Assembly (NCBI RefSeq): GCF_023657595.1
Contig: NZ_CP098323.1
Coordinates: 4,612,001 to 4,676,000 of the forward strand
Reading direction: 5' to 3'
From: Cytobacillus firmus
Lineage (GTDB): Bacteria; Bacillota; Bacilli; Bacillales; Cytobacillaceae
DNA length: 64,000 nucleotides
Part shown: positions 51,505-60,286 of the stretch, in pieces
Layout of the letters: every line of letters starts with the position of its first letter
How positions within the stretch are numbered: position 1 is the stretch's first letter
Translations under genes and position numbers: made by a program
The notes under the pieces: generated by a model
The model's database searches: none
What the model saw: only the letters and a program-made list of their open reading frames with translations
What the model was told of the DNA's origin: nothing

Positions 51505-52743
51505 TTATATGCTAGTTTCAATTTTTAAATATTGTGCGATAATCTTTGTTCCCATTTCCAGATCTTCAATAGAGGCAAACTCCTCAGGATGATGACTGAG
51601 GCCATTTTTGCAGGGAATGAATAAAAGCCCTGAAGGCCATTTGGCCGCCATGTTCATCACATCATGGCCTGCGCCGCTTTCAAGCACCAAGGCTTTGTAT
51701 CCCAACGCTTCACCTGAATGCTGCAATTTTCGCATCACTGCCTCATCAAGCTGAACGGATGGATTATGAACAAGCGTTTTTACTTCTATTGTAACACCAA
51801 AAGATTCCGCAAGCTGATGACATTTTTCACGGATACGCTTCTCCATTTCTTTTTTCAGTGAATCATCCACACTGCGGATATCAATTCCAAGCTCAACCGT
51901 TCCGGGAATTACATTCATGGCGTTCGGCTTTAGTTCAAAGGTGCTTGCTGTTGCCACAATTGGCACCGCACTGGAATTCGATAAAGCAAGAGCTTTCTCT
52001 GATATAAATGGAACGAGAGGTGCCGCTGCAACAAAGGCATCCTTTCGTTTGCCCATCGGGGTCGTTCCTGTGTGCCCCATCTGTCCATTGACGATTACCT
52101 TTAAGCGGATTGGACAGGCAACTGCCGTTACTGCTCCAAAGTCTGCACCGGCATCTTCCACTCTGGTTCCCTGCTCAATGTGAAGCTCGATAAAACTTTT
52201 TAAAGCTGACTCCGGCCGTTCAGCATCTTCAATTGCATCCCATGACAGTCCCATGTCCTCGACTGCCTGGAGGATGGTGATGCCATCCTCATCCGTTACA
52301 CCTTCCACATCATTCTTATTAAGAAGGCCGCTCATTGCCTTGCTGCCAATGGTTGATACGCCAAAACGGGATGATTCCTCAGATGCAAAACAAATGACTT
52401 CAATTGAGGAAGCAGGCTGGAACCCTTCTTCTTTCAATTTCTTTACGGCAGCCAGACCGCAAAGGACACCGGCAACTCCATCATAGCCTCCTCCGCCCTT
52501 TACGGTATCCACATGAGAACCTACGGCAACAGCCGGTAATGAATCTTCAGCTTCCCAGCGGGCAATCGCATTCCCCGCTTCATCTCTTCGAACCTTCAAA
52601 CCGATATCCTCAGCAATGGAAACAAATACATCAATGGCCCGCCATTCTTCTTCCGTGTAGCCTAACCGGCAGAACCCTTCTGCCTGGTTCATGCTGTCTG
52701 TTAAATTTAACGCTTTCAGATGCTTATCCAGCCATTCTTTCAT
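51505..52743 (-). CDS. Zn-dependent amidohydrolase (hydantoinase/carbamoylase, M20 family)
   Basis: This 412-residue enzyme resembles N-carbamoyl-L-amino acid hydrolases and allantoate amidohydrolases (M20 family). Marks are VGSHVDTVKGGGGYDGVAGVL with the zinc ligands His and Asp, FASEESSRFGVSTIGSKAM with the catalytic Glu, IELHIEQGTRVED, GHTGTTPMGKRKDA and SGAGHDVMNMAAKWPSGLLFIP with the last His. The start at 52743 is chosen because GGGAGGAG precedes it. A stem-loop upstream may lower its expression. It belongs to the operon of AbgT and AbgA/AbgB-like genes, so it may finish the breakdown of an N-carbamoyl, ureido or amide product. Substrate is unknown. Confidence 0.85.
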   Translation of the reverse strand: MKEWLDKHLKALNLTDSMNQAEGFCRLGYTEEEWRAIDVFVSIAEDIGLKVRRDEAGNAIARWEAEDSLPAVAVGSHVDTVKGGGGYDGVAGVLCGLAAVKKLKEEGFQPASSIEVICFASEESSRFGVSTIGSKAMSGLLNKNDVEGVTDEDGITILQAVEDMGLSWDAIEDAERPESALKSFIELHIEQGTRVEDAGADFGAVTAVACPIRLKVIVNGQMGHTGTTPMGKRKDAFVAAAPLVPFISEKALALSNSSAVPIVATASTFELKPNAMNVIPGTVELGIDIRSVDDSLKKEMEKRIREKCHQLAESFGVTIEVKTLVHNPSVQLDEAVMRKLQHSGEALGYKALVLESGAGHDVMNMAAKWPSGLLFIPCKNGLSHHPEEFASIEDLEMGTKIIAQYLKIETSI

Positions 52744-52768
52744 TCTCAACACTCCTCCCTGATCTAAA

Positions 52769-52792
52769 ATGAGGCAGATTGCTCTGCCTCAT
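52769..52792 (-). terminator. Stem-loop between the AbgA-like and hydantoinase-type genes
   Basis: ATGAGGCAGA and TCTGCCTCAT form a perfect 10-bp stem with a 4-base loop, followed leftward by a short TTTTAG. It is more likely a partial terminator or attenuator than a full stop, given the intact operon order. Confidence 0.6.
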
Positions 52793-52799
52793 CTATTCC

Positions 52800-54074
52800 T
52801 TAATTTAATTTTTTTATAGATTCAAACAGCAGCTGGACGGCATTCTTCATCGTGCCTTCATTAATATCGAACTTCTCGTTATGATGGCCTGCCGCCAGTT
52901 CTGTGCCGAAAATGCAGTAGGTGGCCTGTCCTCCATTTTGCTGAACACGCTCCATGAAGAAGGTTGCGTCCTCAGAGCCTGCAGGTGAATTGTCTTCGAG
53001 GATGCTTTCTTTTATATAGGAAGCTTCTTGTGCACAGGCATGCAGGACGGATGCCAGCTCTTTTGAACCATGAGCACTAATGGCCTCGCCTACAGTATGA
53101 ATCTCGTATTCTACTCCATACATTTGGGCTGATCCTGCAATAACTGCTTCGGCCTGTGCTTTGACATATTCGTTAATTTTTGTCGTTTCCCCGCGTGTTT
53201 CAATTTTCAGCACCGCTTTATCTGCGATAATATTGCGGCCTGAGCCTGCATGCAATTCACCCACGTTGATGCGGGTTGCCCCTTCTGAATGACGCGGAAT
53301 AGCGTAAATATTCAGAGCGGCAGAAGCGGATGCCAGCAGGGCGTTTTTCCCCTCTTCCGGATTTCCGCCTGCATGGGAAGAAACTCCTTTAAACGTTACA
53401 TCAAGTTTTGACGTTGCCAGAAATCCGTTTTTTGATGCCACAAAATGTCCATCTGGAACTCCTGTGCCGACATGTGAGGCAATTAAATAATCCACATCAT
53501 CGATAACTCCGGCTTCGGCCATTGAACGAGCCCCGCGGGTGCCTTCTTCTGCAGGCTGAAAAATCAGTTTGATTTTCCCCTTAAGGCTGTCTTTGTTTTC
53601 AGCAATCAAGCTTGCCAGGCCAAGCCCGATGGTTGTATGGGCATCATGTCCGCAGGCATGCATGGTGTTTGGAACTGCAGACCTGAATCCTTCTTTTTGC
53701 GGAAAATGGCTGTCTGCCTCTGATTCATGGATCGGCAATGCATCCATATCCACACGGAAGGCGATGGTCGGTCCTTCCTTTTTTGTATCCATAGTCGCGA
53801 CAATGCCTGTGTATCCATCTTTGAAGGGTTCAATATAATCTTTTTTCGCCCCATTTTCGAGAGCCCATTGATAATGTGCGGCAGTTTCCTCTTGATTTGG
53901 CTTACCCATAAAATAATCAGCAGCCATTACCTGCCTGCCCATTTCCAGCCCGAAGCCAAGTTCATCCAGGATCGATGCGACAATGGAGGCTGTCCGCATT
54001 TCCAGGAAGCCTCCCTCTGGATAACGGTGAAAATCACGGCGCCACTCTTTTAATTGAATTTCAAGATTACTCAC
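52800..54074 (-). CDS. M20 amidohydrolase, AbgA-like (second copy)
   Basis: This 424-residue M20 peptidase/amidohydrolase is related to AbgA, a subunit of the p-aminobenzoyl-glutamate hydrolase. It begins with KEWRRDFHRYPEGGFLEMRTASI, has DMDALPIHESEADSHFPQ, the metal motif NTMHACGHDAHTTIGLGLA, FQPAEEGTRGARSMAEAG with catalytic Glu, FKGVSSHAGGNPEEGKNAL in the dimerisation domain and AGSEDATFFMERVQ. It resembles the gene at 57837-59132 along its length, so it is a paralogue. It lies 20 bp downstream of abgT. Possible substrates are aminobenzoyl-glutamate, N-acyl amino acids or dipeptides. Confidence 0.88.
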   Translation of the reverse strand: MSNLEIQLKEWRRDFHRYPEGGFLEMRTASIVASILDELGFGLEMGRQVMAADYFMGKPNQEETAAHYQWALENGAKKDYIEPFKDGYTGIVATMDTKKEGPTIAFRVDMDALPIHESEADSHFPQKEGFRSAVPNTMHACGHDAHTTIGLGLASLIAENKDSLKGKIKLIFQPAEEGTRGARSMAEAGVIDDVDYLIASHVGTGVPDGHFVASKNGFLATSKLDVTFKGVSSHAGGNPEEGKNALLASASAALNIYAIPRHSEGATRINVGELHAGSGRNIIADKAVLKIETRGETTKINEYVKAQAEAVIAGSAQMYGVEYEIHTVGEAISAHGSKELASVLHACAQEASYIKESILEDNSPAGSEDATFFMERVQQNGGQATYCIFGTELAAGHHNEKFDINEGTMKNAVQLLFESIKKLN

Positions 54075-54094
54075 TTTTTAACCACATCCTATTC

Positions 54095-55642
54095 TTATAG
54101 ATAAGGACCGATTCCCGGACCAAACGGGATTCCAAAGAAAACGAAAACTAAAAGCATAATGATCCACGTGATCAGGAACGTAATCGAGTACGGAAGCATT
54201 AAGGAAATGAATGTTCCAATTCCCGCTTTTTTGTCATACTTCTGCATAAACGACAGGGCGATAACCATATATGGCATCATCGGTGTCACAATATTCGTAG
54301 ATGAATCTGCTACACGGTAAGCCACCTGTGTAAATGCAGGGTGATAGCCAAGCTGCATAAACATTGGAACGAAGACTGGTGCTTCAAGCGCCCACTTCGC
54401 TGAACCTGAAGTGATCAGGAAGTTCAGGGAAGCTGTAAAAATGATGTAGCCAATAATCAATCCGATTCCGGTGAACTCCACGTCTTTCAGGAACTCTGCT
54501 CCATTAACCGCTACCCATGTTGCGATATTAGACCAGCTGAAGTACGCGATAAATTGAGCGATTGCGAAGATTAAGACAATATAGGATGCTAAGTCCTTCA
54601 TAGCCTCTGCCATGAAATTAGCCACATCTTTACTGCTCTTAATGTTGCCGACTGTTACTCCATATACAGTACCGATAATAATGAAGAAGAAGAGAATGAT
54701 TGGAATAATGCCATCCAGGAATGGAGATGGAACGAGTCCGCCATCTTCATTGGTTAACGGGCTATTTGGTATAAGGATCGCTCCCGCAATTAGGGCAATA
54801 TAGGCGAATCCGGCAATCGCTGCATTTCGCAAAGCCTTCCCTGCATTAGGTGGATCTTCCTTAATCGCTTCTTTAACCTCTTCGCCTTTGTATTCTCCAA
54901 GACGCGGTTCAATGAACTTAGTCGTGACAAGTCCACCGACAATGGTTAAAACAAATACGGAAACAATATTAAAATACCAGTTATCAATTGGTGTAACGAC
55001 CATATTCTCATCAATAATCTTGGCAGCTTCTGTTGAAATCCCGGCCAATAGTGCATCTGTTCCAGCAATCAGCAGGTTTGCTGTAAAGCCGGCTCCGGCT
55101 GATGCATACCCTGCTGCCAAACCGGCAATCGGGTTACGGCCGATTTTGTAGAAGACCATTGCGGCAAGCGGCGGCACCAGAACCATCGCAGCATCGGATG
55201 CGATATTCCCCATGATCCCGACAAACACAACAGTGTACGTGATTAATGCCGGCGGTGATTTTAAAATTGTTTTCTTAATGGCATAATCCAGCATGCCGAC
55301 TTTCTCGGCAAGACCAATCCCGAGCATCATGGACAGAACCAGGCCAAGAGGTGCGAACCCGGTGAAGTTATCAAGCATGGATGTCAGGATAAAATTCAGG
55401 CCTTCTCCAGATGCCAGGTTCTTAACTTCCAGTTCCTCTCCCGAGCCAGGGTGGACAACAGTAGCACCAAAGGCACTAAATATAGCTGAAACAATAATAA
55501 CTAACACTGCGAGCCCGGCAAATAATATAAATGGATCCGGGAGCTTGTTTCCTACCTTTTCGACCCCATTGAGGAATCGCTGGGCAATCCCTGGCTTCTT
55601 GTTTTCTGTTACCACTTTCTTTCCTTGTTTTTCTGTTTTCAT
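54095..55642 (-). CDS. abgT: AbgT-family transporter
   Basis: This 515-residue membrane protein is of the AbgT family (p-aminobenzoyl-glutamate importers; some members export sulfonamides). About 11-12 hydrophobic segments are present. Family marks include RFLNGVEKVGNKLPDPFILFAGLAV, ASDAAMVLVPPLAAMVFYKIGRNPIAGLAAGYASAGAGFTANLLI, FFIIIGTVYGVTVGNIKSSKDVANFMAEAMKDL and AYRVADSSTNIVTPMMPYMVIAL near the end. It sits between AbgB-like and AbgA-like amidohydrolase genes, as in the E. coli abg operon, so uptake of an amide-linked substrate followed by hydrolysis fits. A 755-bp gap with the 52-bp repeat array precedes it, which may carry a second promoter. Confidence 0.92.
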   Translation of the reverse strand: MKTEKQGKKVVTENKKPGIAQRFLNGVEKVGNKLPDPFILFAGLAVLVIIVSAIFSAFGATVVHPGSGEELEVKNLASGEGLNFILTSMLDNFTGFAPLGLVLSMMLGIGLAEKVGMLDYAIKKTILKSPPALITYTVVFVGIMGNIASDAAMVLVPPLAAMVFYKIGRNPIAGLAAGYASAGAGFTANLLIAGTDALLAGISTEAAKIIDENMVVTPIDNWYFNIVSVFVLTIVGGLVTTKFIEPRLGEYKGEEVKEAIKEDPPNAGKALRNAAIAGFAYIALIAGAILIPNSPLTNEDGGLVPSPFLDGIIPIILFFFIIIGTVYGVTVGNIKSSKDVANFMAEAMKDLASYIVLIFAIAQFIAYFSWSNIATWVAVNGAEFLKDVEFTGIGLIIGYIIFTASLNFLITSGSAKWALEAPVFVPMFMQLGYHPAFTQVAYRVADSSTNIVTPMMPYMVIALSFMQKYDKKAGIGTFISLMLPYSITFLITWIIMLLVFVFFGIPFGPGIGPYL

Positions 55643-55800
55643 ATACTCCCCTCGCTTTTCTGTTTTTGGTATTTATTACTTATGAATTAAGCCTCGTTGG
55701 TTTTCAATGTGTATGCTTGCTTTCGCGTTCTGGCAAGTTCGCCGGATTGAGATTCACCCCCTCGGGTTTATGATCTTTTGTTCGAAGGGATTCTAGGTAA

Positions 55801-56390
55801 TCCGGGTTCGGACTCTAACCCCCGTATTTCTGCTTTCTCTGTCCGAAGTTGCACCGGGTTCGGACTCTAAACCCGTATTTCTGCTTTCTCTGTCCGAAGT
55901 TGCTCCAGGTTCGGACTCAAGAGCTCGCATTTCTGCTTTCTCTGTCCGAAGTTGCACCGGGTTCGGACTCTAAATACAGCATTTCTACTTCCTCTGTCCG
56001 AAGTTGCACCGGGTTCGGACTCTAAACCCCGTATTTCTGCTTTCTCTGTCCGAAGTTGCTCCAGGTTCGGACTCTAAACCCCGTATTTCTGCTTTCTCTG
56101 TCCGAAGTTGCTCCGGGTTCCGACTCTAAACACCGCATTTCTGCTTTCTCTGTCCGAAGTTGCTCCGGGTTCCGACTCAAAACCCCGCATTTCTGCTTTC
56201 TCTGTCCGAAGTTGCTCCAGGTTCGGACTCAAGAGCTCGTATTTCTGCTTTCTCTGTCCGAAGCTGCCTCGGGTTCGGACTCTAAACCCCGTATTTCTGC
56301 TTTCTCTGTCCGAAGTTGCTTCGGGTTCGGACTCAAACCACCGTATTTCTGCTTTCTCTGTCCGAAGTTGCTCCAGCTCAGACTCACTCG
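55801..56390 (-). repeat. Eleven-copy 52-bp array of hairpin-forming repeats
   Basis: GTCCGAA starts at 55841, 55892, 55944, 55996, 56048, 56100, 56152, 56204, 56256, 56308 and 56360: ten intervals of 51-52 bp. Each is followed after 11 bases by TTCGGAC or a close variant, so each unit can form a hairpin. A degenerate copy lies at 55801. Between hairpins a conserved AT-rich spacer with a TTTCTGCTTTCTCT core repeats. It fills the 755-bp gap between the AbgB-like and AbgT genes. Overlapping open frames here are repeat translations. Confidence 0.93.
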
Positions 56391-56397
56391 TCCCCTT

Positions 56398-57819
56398 CTA
56401 CTTTAAAGCAGAAGGCTTAACCTCTTTCGGAATTGGACATGTGTAAGGATTAGCTTCCTTAAACTCTTTGAATTCCTGTTTAACAGCTTCCAATTTCTCC
56501 TGGTCGGTCAGCAGTTTTACACCGGTTAATGCCATAGCTTCTGCTGCCCGGAGCATCCCTTTGTGCGCATAGCTGCTGATGCCTTGAGTGGTCATCTGCC
56601 AGGTATGCAGCGGTGTTCCCAGTGCTGATGTTGAGGCTGTCAGCTGCGCAGTTGGAACAACCCAGCTTACATCTGAGACATCGGTAGAGCCGGCAAGGAC
56701 TTCTTTGGAAGGTTCATAGGCTGAGATGGTTTCAGCCAGGTATTTCCCCTCAAATTCACTGCCATCCCCCACATAGCCAAACCCTCGTAAAATATCTAAA
56801 TAGCTTTCTTTTTCACCATCTGATAGGGTTGTCCAAAGCTTTTCGGCAAAGACCTTTTCTTCTTCATCCGGCTTTTCAATTCCGGCTTCCTGAAGGCTTT
56901 GATAGAGAATTTTTTCAATGCTGCGGTTTGGAATATAATTGGAGCAGGCCTTGTCAAACTCAATGGTAAGCTCTGTTTCTGTCATCAGAGCTGCGCCTTC
57001 CGCGATTTTGCATACCCGTTTATAGATTTCGTCCACCTGCTGAACCTTTGGCGCTCGGATCAGATAAAGGACCTCGGCGTCTGCCTGTACGACATTCGGC
57101 GAGATGCCTCCTGTGTTGGTGATGGCGTAATGCATTCTGGCTTCCGGCACGACATGCTCGCGAAGGTAATTCACACCTACGTTCATGAGCTCAACCGCAT
57201 CGAGGGCACTTCGTCCAAGATGAGGCGAGTTCGCCGCATGTGAGGATAAGCCTTTAAATCTGAAATAAACCTGATAGTTTGCGAGACTCGATAAGCTCAT
57301 GATGCTGTTGGCCGGAGATGGATGCCATGTTAAGGCTGCGTCCACCCCTTCAAATACTCCTTCGCGGACCATGAAGGTTTTTCCGGAGCCGCCCTCTTCG
57401 CCTGGACAGCCAAAAAACTTAACCGTCCCAGGCAGATTGTTTTCTTCTAAATATTTTTTTGCAGCACAGGCTGCCGCAAAGGCGCCGGTCCCCAGGAGGT
57501 TATGGCCGCATCCATGACCGACATTCAGCTCGGTTGGTTCATACGAAGTTTTATTTGGCACCTGCCCCAATCCGGACAGAGCATCGAATTCACCAAGAAA
57601 GCCAATAACAGGAGCTCCGCTTCCGTAAGAAGCTACAAAAGCAGTTTCAATATTTCCAGCATTCCGTTCAACCTGGAAGCCTGCTTTTTCACATTGGGAT
57701 GCCAGAAATTCTGCTGATGCATACTCTTCAAATCTAGTTTCAGGATGGTGATAGATATACTCGCTTATTTTTTCAAATGTCTCTTTATTTTCTGCCAAAA
57801 AGGATTTTGTAAAGTTCAT
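56398..57819 (-). CDS. abgB: M20 amidohydrolase, AbgB-like
   Basis: This 473-residue amidohydrolase is close in plan to AbgB (481 residues), the second subunit of the p-aminobenzoyl-glutamate hydrolase. Marks are SEYIYHHPETRFEEYASAEFLA, IGFLGEFDALSGLGQVPNKT, NVGHGCGHNLLGTGAFAAACA with the first metal His, FFGCPGEEGGSGKTFMVREG with the catalytic Glu pair, FKGLSSHAANSPHLGRSALDA, and the C-terminal STDVSDVSWVVPTAQLTAS with HTWQMT. It starts 17 bp after the AbgA-like gene and directly precedes the 52-bp array, so the array begins within a few bases of its stop codon. Confidence 0.9.
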   Translation of the reverse strand: MNFTKSFLAENKETFEKISEYIYHHPETRFEEYASAEFLASQCEKAGFQVERNAGNIETAFVASYGSGAPVIGFLGEFDALSGLGQVPNKTSYEPTELNVGHGCGHNLLGTGAFAAACAAKKYLEENNLPGTVKFFGCPGEEGGSGKTFMVREGVFEGVDAALTWHPSPANSIMSLSSLANYQVYFRFKGLSSHAANSPHLGRSALDAVELMNVGVNYLREHVVPEARMHYAITNTGGISPNVVQADAEVLYLIRAPKVQQVDEIYKRVCKIAEGAALMTETELTIEFDKACSNYIPNRSIEKILYQSLQEAGIEKPDEEEKVFAEKLWTTLSDGEKESYLDILRGFGYVGDGSEFEGKYLAETISAYEPSKEVLAGSTDVSDVSWVVPTAQLTASTSALGTPLHTWQMTTQGISSYAHKGMLRAAEAMALTGVKLLTDQEKLEAVKQEFKEFKEANPYTCPIPKEVKPSALK

Positions 57820-57836
57820 GATTTCCTCCCTTAATT

Positions 57837-59132
57837 CTAAATGGCCGAACCGCCATTTAAGATATGAATATAAGCATCGACCGCAACCAGTAAAGCATCT
57901 TCGTCAAAATCGAATTGAGGATGGTGGTGAGGATAGTCAAGCTTCGTTCCAAACAGCATAAACGTAGCTTTGCCGCCATGCTTCTGGACCCTGTTCATCA
58001 TAAAGCTGACATCTTCCGATCCGGAGACAGGGACAGATGGCAGCACTTCCTTCACAAGCTCGCTTGATGCACACCATTCGGTAATTTTCGGGATCAGCTC
58101 TTCATCACAGACAACCACTTCCGTAACTCCGACTGCTTCAAGTGTGCAGGACACATCGTGCATATCTGCTGCCGCCTGAAGAATCCGGGTCGCTTTTTCA
58201 GCCATATATTGTGCAATTTCCGGAGTCTCACCACGTACCTCAATTTCCATATAGCTGTCGCCCGGGATGATGTTCCTGCCGCTTCCTGCGGCCAGCTTCC
58301 CAACATTCACCCTGGTGACACCATCATGGTGGCGCGGAATGCCGTAAAGGTTGTTAGCAGCTGTTGTCGCTGCCAATAAAGCATTTTTCCCGAGTTCGGG
58401 ATTGATGCCGGCATGTGAGGAAACTCCTTTAAAATATGCATTGTATTTGGTTGAAGCCAGAAATCCTGGCGTTATGGCTGCGATTGTTCCAACGGGCAGG
58501 GACTTAATGCCGATGTGGCCTGAATAAAAATAATCAACATCATCAAGCCAGCCTTTGTCTGTCATGGCCCGAGCCCCTCGACCACCTTCTTCTGCCGGCT
58601 GAAACAAAAGGGTAAAGCGGCCCTTAAGCTGGTCACTATGGGAAGAAATATACTGAGCAACCCCAAGGCCGATGGCGGTATGTCCGTCATGTCCGCACGA
58701 ATGCATCACATTCTCTTCTTTTGAGATAAATTCGTATTGAGCTGGACGATGGGCAGGATCTGCTGATTCATTTATCGGCAGGGCGTCAATATCAAAGCGG
58801 AAACCAACATGGTCTCCTGTTCTGCCAGTATCCCAGACTGCCACAAGCCCGGTATTGCCGCCGCGCATTTGATCGAGCCAGGACTCTTCAACTCCCCATT
58901 CCCTTGCCTTTTTCTCTTGTGCCTCCAGATCAGTTTGTGCAGGAAGCCCCATACGGGAATTCTCTTCAAGCGCGTCTTTACCTATATAAAGTTTGAAACC
59001 CATCTTTTCCAGTTCTTTTCCGATCCGGTATGTAGTGATGTACTCCATGAACCCCAGTTCAGGCAGTGCATGTAAAGTGCGCCGCCATTTGATCAGCTGG
59101 GGAGTTATTTCCTTTAAAAAGCTGCTGTCCAT
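57837..59132 (-). CDS. abgA: M20 amidohydrolase, AbgA-like (first gene)
   Basis: This 431-residue amidohydrolase is close in length and motifs to AbgA (436). It shows IKWRRTLHALPELGFMEYITTYRI, FDIDALPINESADPAHRPAQ, ENVMHSCGHDGHTAIGLGVAQ with metal ligands, FQPAEEGGRGARAM with the catalytic Glu, FKGVSSHAGINPELGKNAL and SGSEDVSFMMNRVQKHGG. It is the first gene of the abg-type operon and the divergent partner of the DUF1672 genes. In E. coli AbgA and AbgB form a heterodimer that splits p-aminobenzoyl-glutamate; here the pairing is inferred from adjacency. Confidence 0.9.
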   Translation of the reverse strand: MDSSFLKEITPQLIKWRRTLHALPELGFMEYITTYRIGKELEKMGFKLYIGKDALEENSRMGLPAQTDLEAQEKKAREWGVEESWLDQMRGGNTGLVAVWDTGRTGDHVGFRFDIDALPINESADPAHRPAQYEFISKEENVMHSCGHDGHTAIGLGVAQYISSHSDQLKGRFTLLFQPAEEGGRGARAMTDKGWLDDVDYFYSGHIGIKSLPVGTIAAITPGFLASTKYNAYFKGVSSHAGINPELGKNALLAATTAANNLYGIPRHHDGVTRVNVGKLAAGSGRNIIPGDSYMEIEVRGETPEIAQYMAEKATRILQAAADMHDVSCTLEAVGVTEVVVCDEELIPKITEWCASSELVKEVLPSVPVSGSEDVSFMMNRVQKHGGKATFMLFGTKLDYPHHHPQFDFDEDALLVAVDAYIHILNGGSAI

Positions 59133-59360
59133 TGTGATCCCCCTTGTTGAAATTTATTTCGGACATTTTCCGTTTCATTACCTTAAATGTATTATACACA
59201 TATTATTAGAAAATTCAAATTGGTTTTTATCCAATAAATAATCTAACAACAATACCTTTTTCCTAATTTACATATTTAGTGTAAAATTTCATATTTAATA
59301 CTGTAATAAAGTTACTTTTTACACTAAAATAAAGGCAATCATCTAATCTGGAGGAAAAAC

Positions 59361-60263
59361 ATGCCTATGAAAAAAATATTCCTGCTTGTACTAATTGGGT
59401 TGTCTATTTTTCTTGGAGGGTGTTCCTATTTCTTTCGTGATAGTGAAGAGGAACATATTCAAAAGGTGTATATCCGTGTTCAGGATTACACTGGAGAAGA
59501 ATACCGTCAGCCTTACGGGAAAAAAACGGATAAGATTGCTGAAGCAAACCAGGATGTGATTGAGGAAGCCACAATTAAATATTTCAAGGAAACATACAAA
59601 ACCGATGTGAAGGTTCATAATATGGTCGGTGTACTGGAGGGTGTTAAGGTATTTGTGGAATCAATAGGTGAACCGCATTTTTATACTTATGCTTATGTAC
59701 AGATCCAGGATAATAAGGTACTGCCTCACCTCATCGGGGCTGAGAAATACAAAATACAGGAAGCCATTCAGGGCGGTTTATATCACATGATTTTTGAAGA
59801 AGAGTTTCAAAAGCTCGATGGGTATTTAGAGTCCCTTGCAGAAGAAGGGCGCGTAACGGGGAAAACAAAGGCAGCACTTCAGAATGCAGGCGGTCTCGGT
59901 TTTATGACTCCCTATTATTTTATTAACATGCTCAGTGCTGAGGCAGCGATTAAACCAGTATATGACCTATACTTAAGAAAACCTGATGCCAGTAAAAAAG
60001 AGTTAAGGAATGCCTTTGCTGAAAACCTATTTGACTTAGAAAATCTCTCTATTAATATTCAGCTGTTCATGAGCGATAAAGGTGCAGAGCCGAGTGAGGA
60101 AATTTTCAATCGGGTAACCAGGGATCTCGAAGAAATGAGCGGTATTCCCAAAGGGTCCTATAGCTTTACTTTAAATGACAACCTGATTCAGAGAGAAACG
60201 TCTCAAGGTGTTAAAGATAATTCTTTAAGGAGGAGTTATCCGGATTATATTGTGAGAGATTAA
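59361..60263 (+). CDS. DUF1672 lipoprotein, TilA-like putative immunity protein (copy 1)
   Basis: This 300-residue lipoprotein carries the signal KKIFLLVLIGLSIFLGGC with the acylated Cys at residue 21 and continues with RVQDYTGEEYRQPYGKKTDKIAEANQ, FFKEK-type KYFKETYKTDVKVHNMVG and SIGEPHFYTYAYVQIQ. The closing region is MSGIPKGSYSFTLNDNLIQRETSQGVKDNSLRRSYPDYIVRD. This is the DUF1672 pattern, to which the TilA immunity lipoproteins of Staphylococcus aureus TslA belong. It is divergent from the abg operon and starts behind GGAGGAAAAAC. The upstream segment CTAAAATAA at 59324 recurs before copy 3. It is less similar to copies 2 and 3 than they are to each other. Confidence 0.85.
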   Translation: MPMKKIFLLVLIGLSIFLGGCSYFFRDSEEEHIQKVYIRVQDYTGEEYRQPYGKKTDKIAEANQDVIEEATIKYFKETYKTDVKVHNMVGVLEGVKVFVESIGEPHFYTYAYVQIQDNKVLPHLIGAEKYKIQEAIQGGLYHMIFEEEFQKLDGYLESLAEEGRVTGKTKAALQNAGGLGFMTPYYFINMLSAEAAIKPVYDLYLRKPDASKKELRNAFAENLFDLENLSINIQLFMSDKGAEPSEEIFNRVTRDLEEMSGIPKGSYSFTLNDNLIQRETSQGVKDNSLRRSYPDYIVRD

Positions 60264-60286
60264 AGGTTGGGAGGATTATTGGAGCG

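Noticed and set aside
55801..56390. CRISPR array candidate
   Set aside because: Spacers between the palindromes are nearly identical in every unit and no cas genes are present; a tandem repeat, not CRISPR.
56056..56446. Two open frames of 112 and 116 codons with FCFLCPKLLQ-like repeats
   Set aside because: Products of the 52-bp array read in shifted frames; no ribosome site, and opposite to the operon direction.
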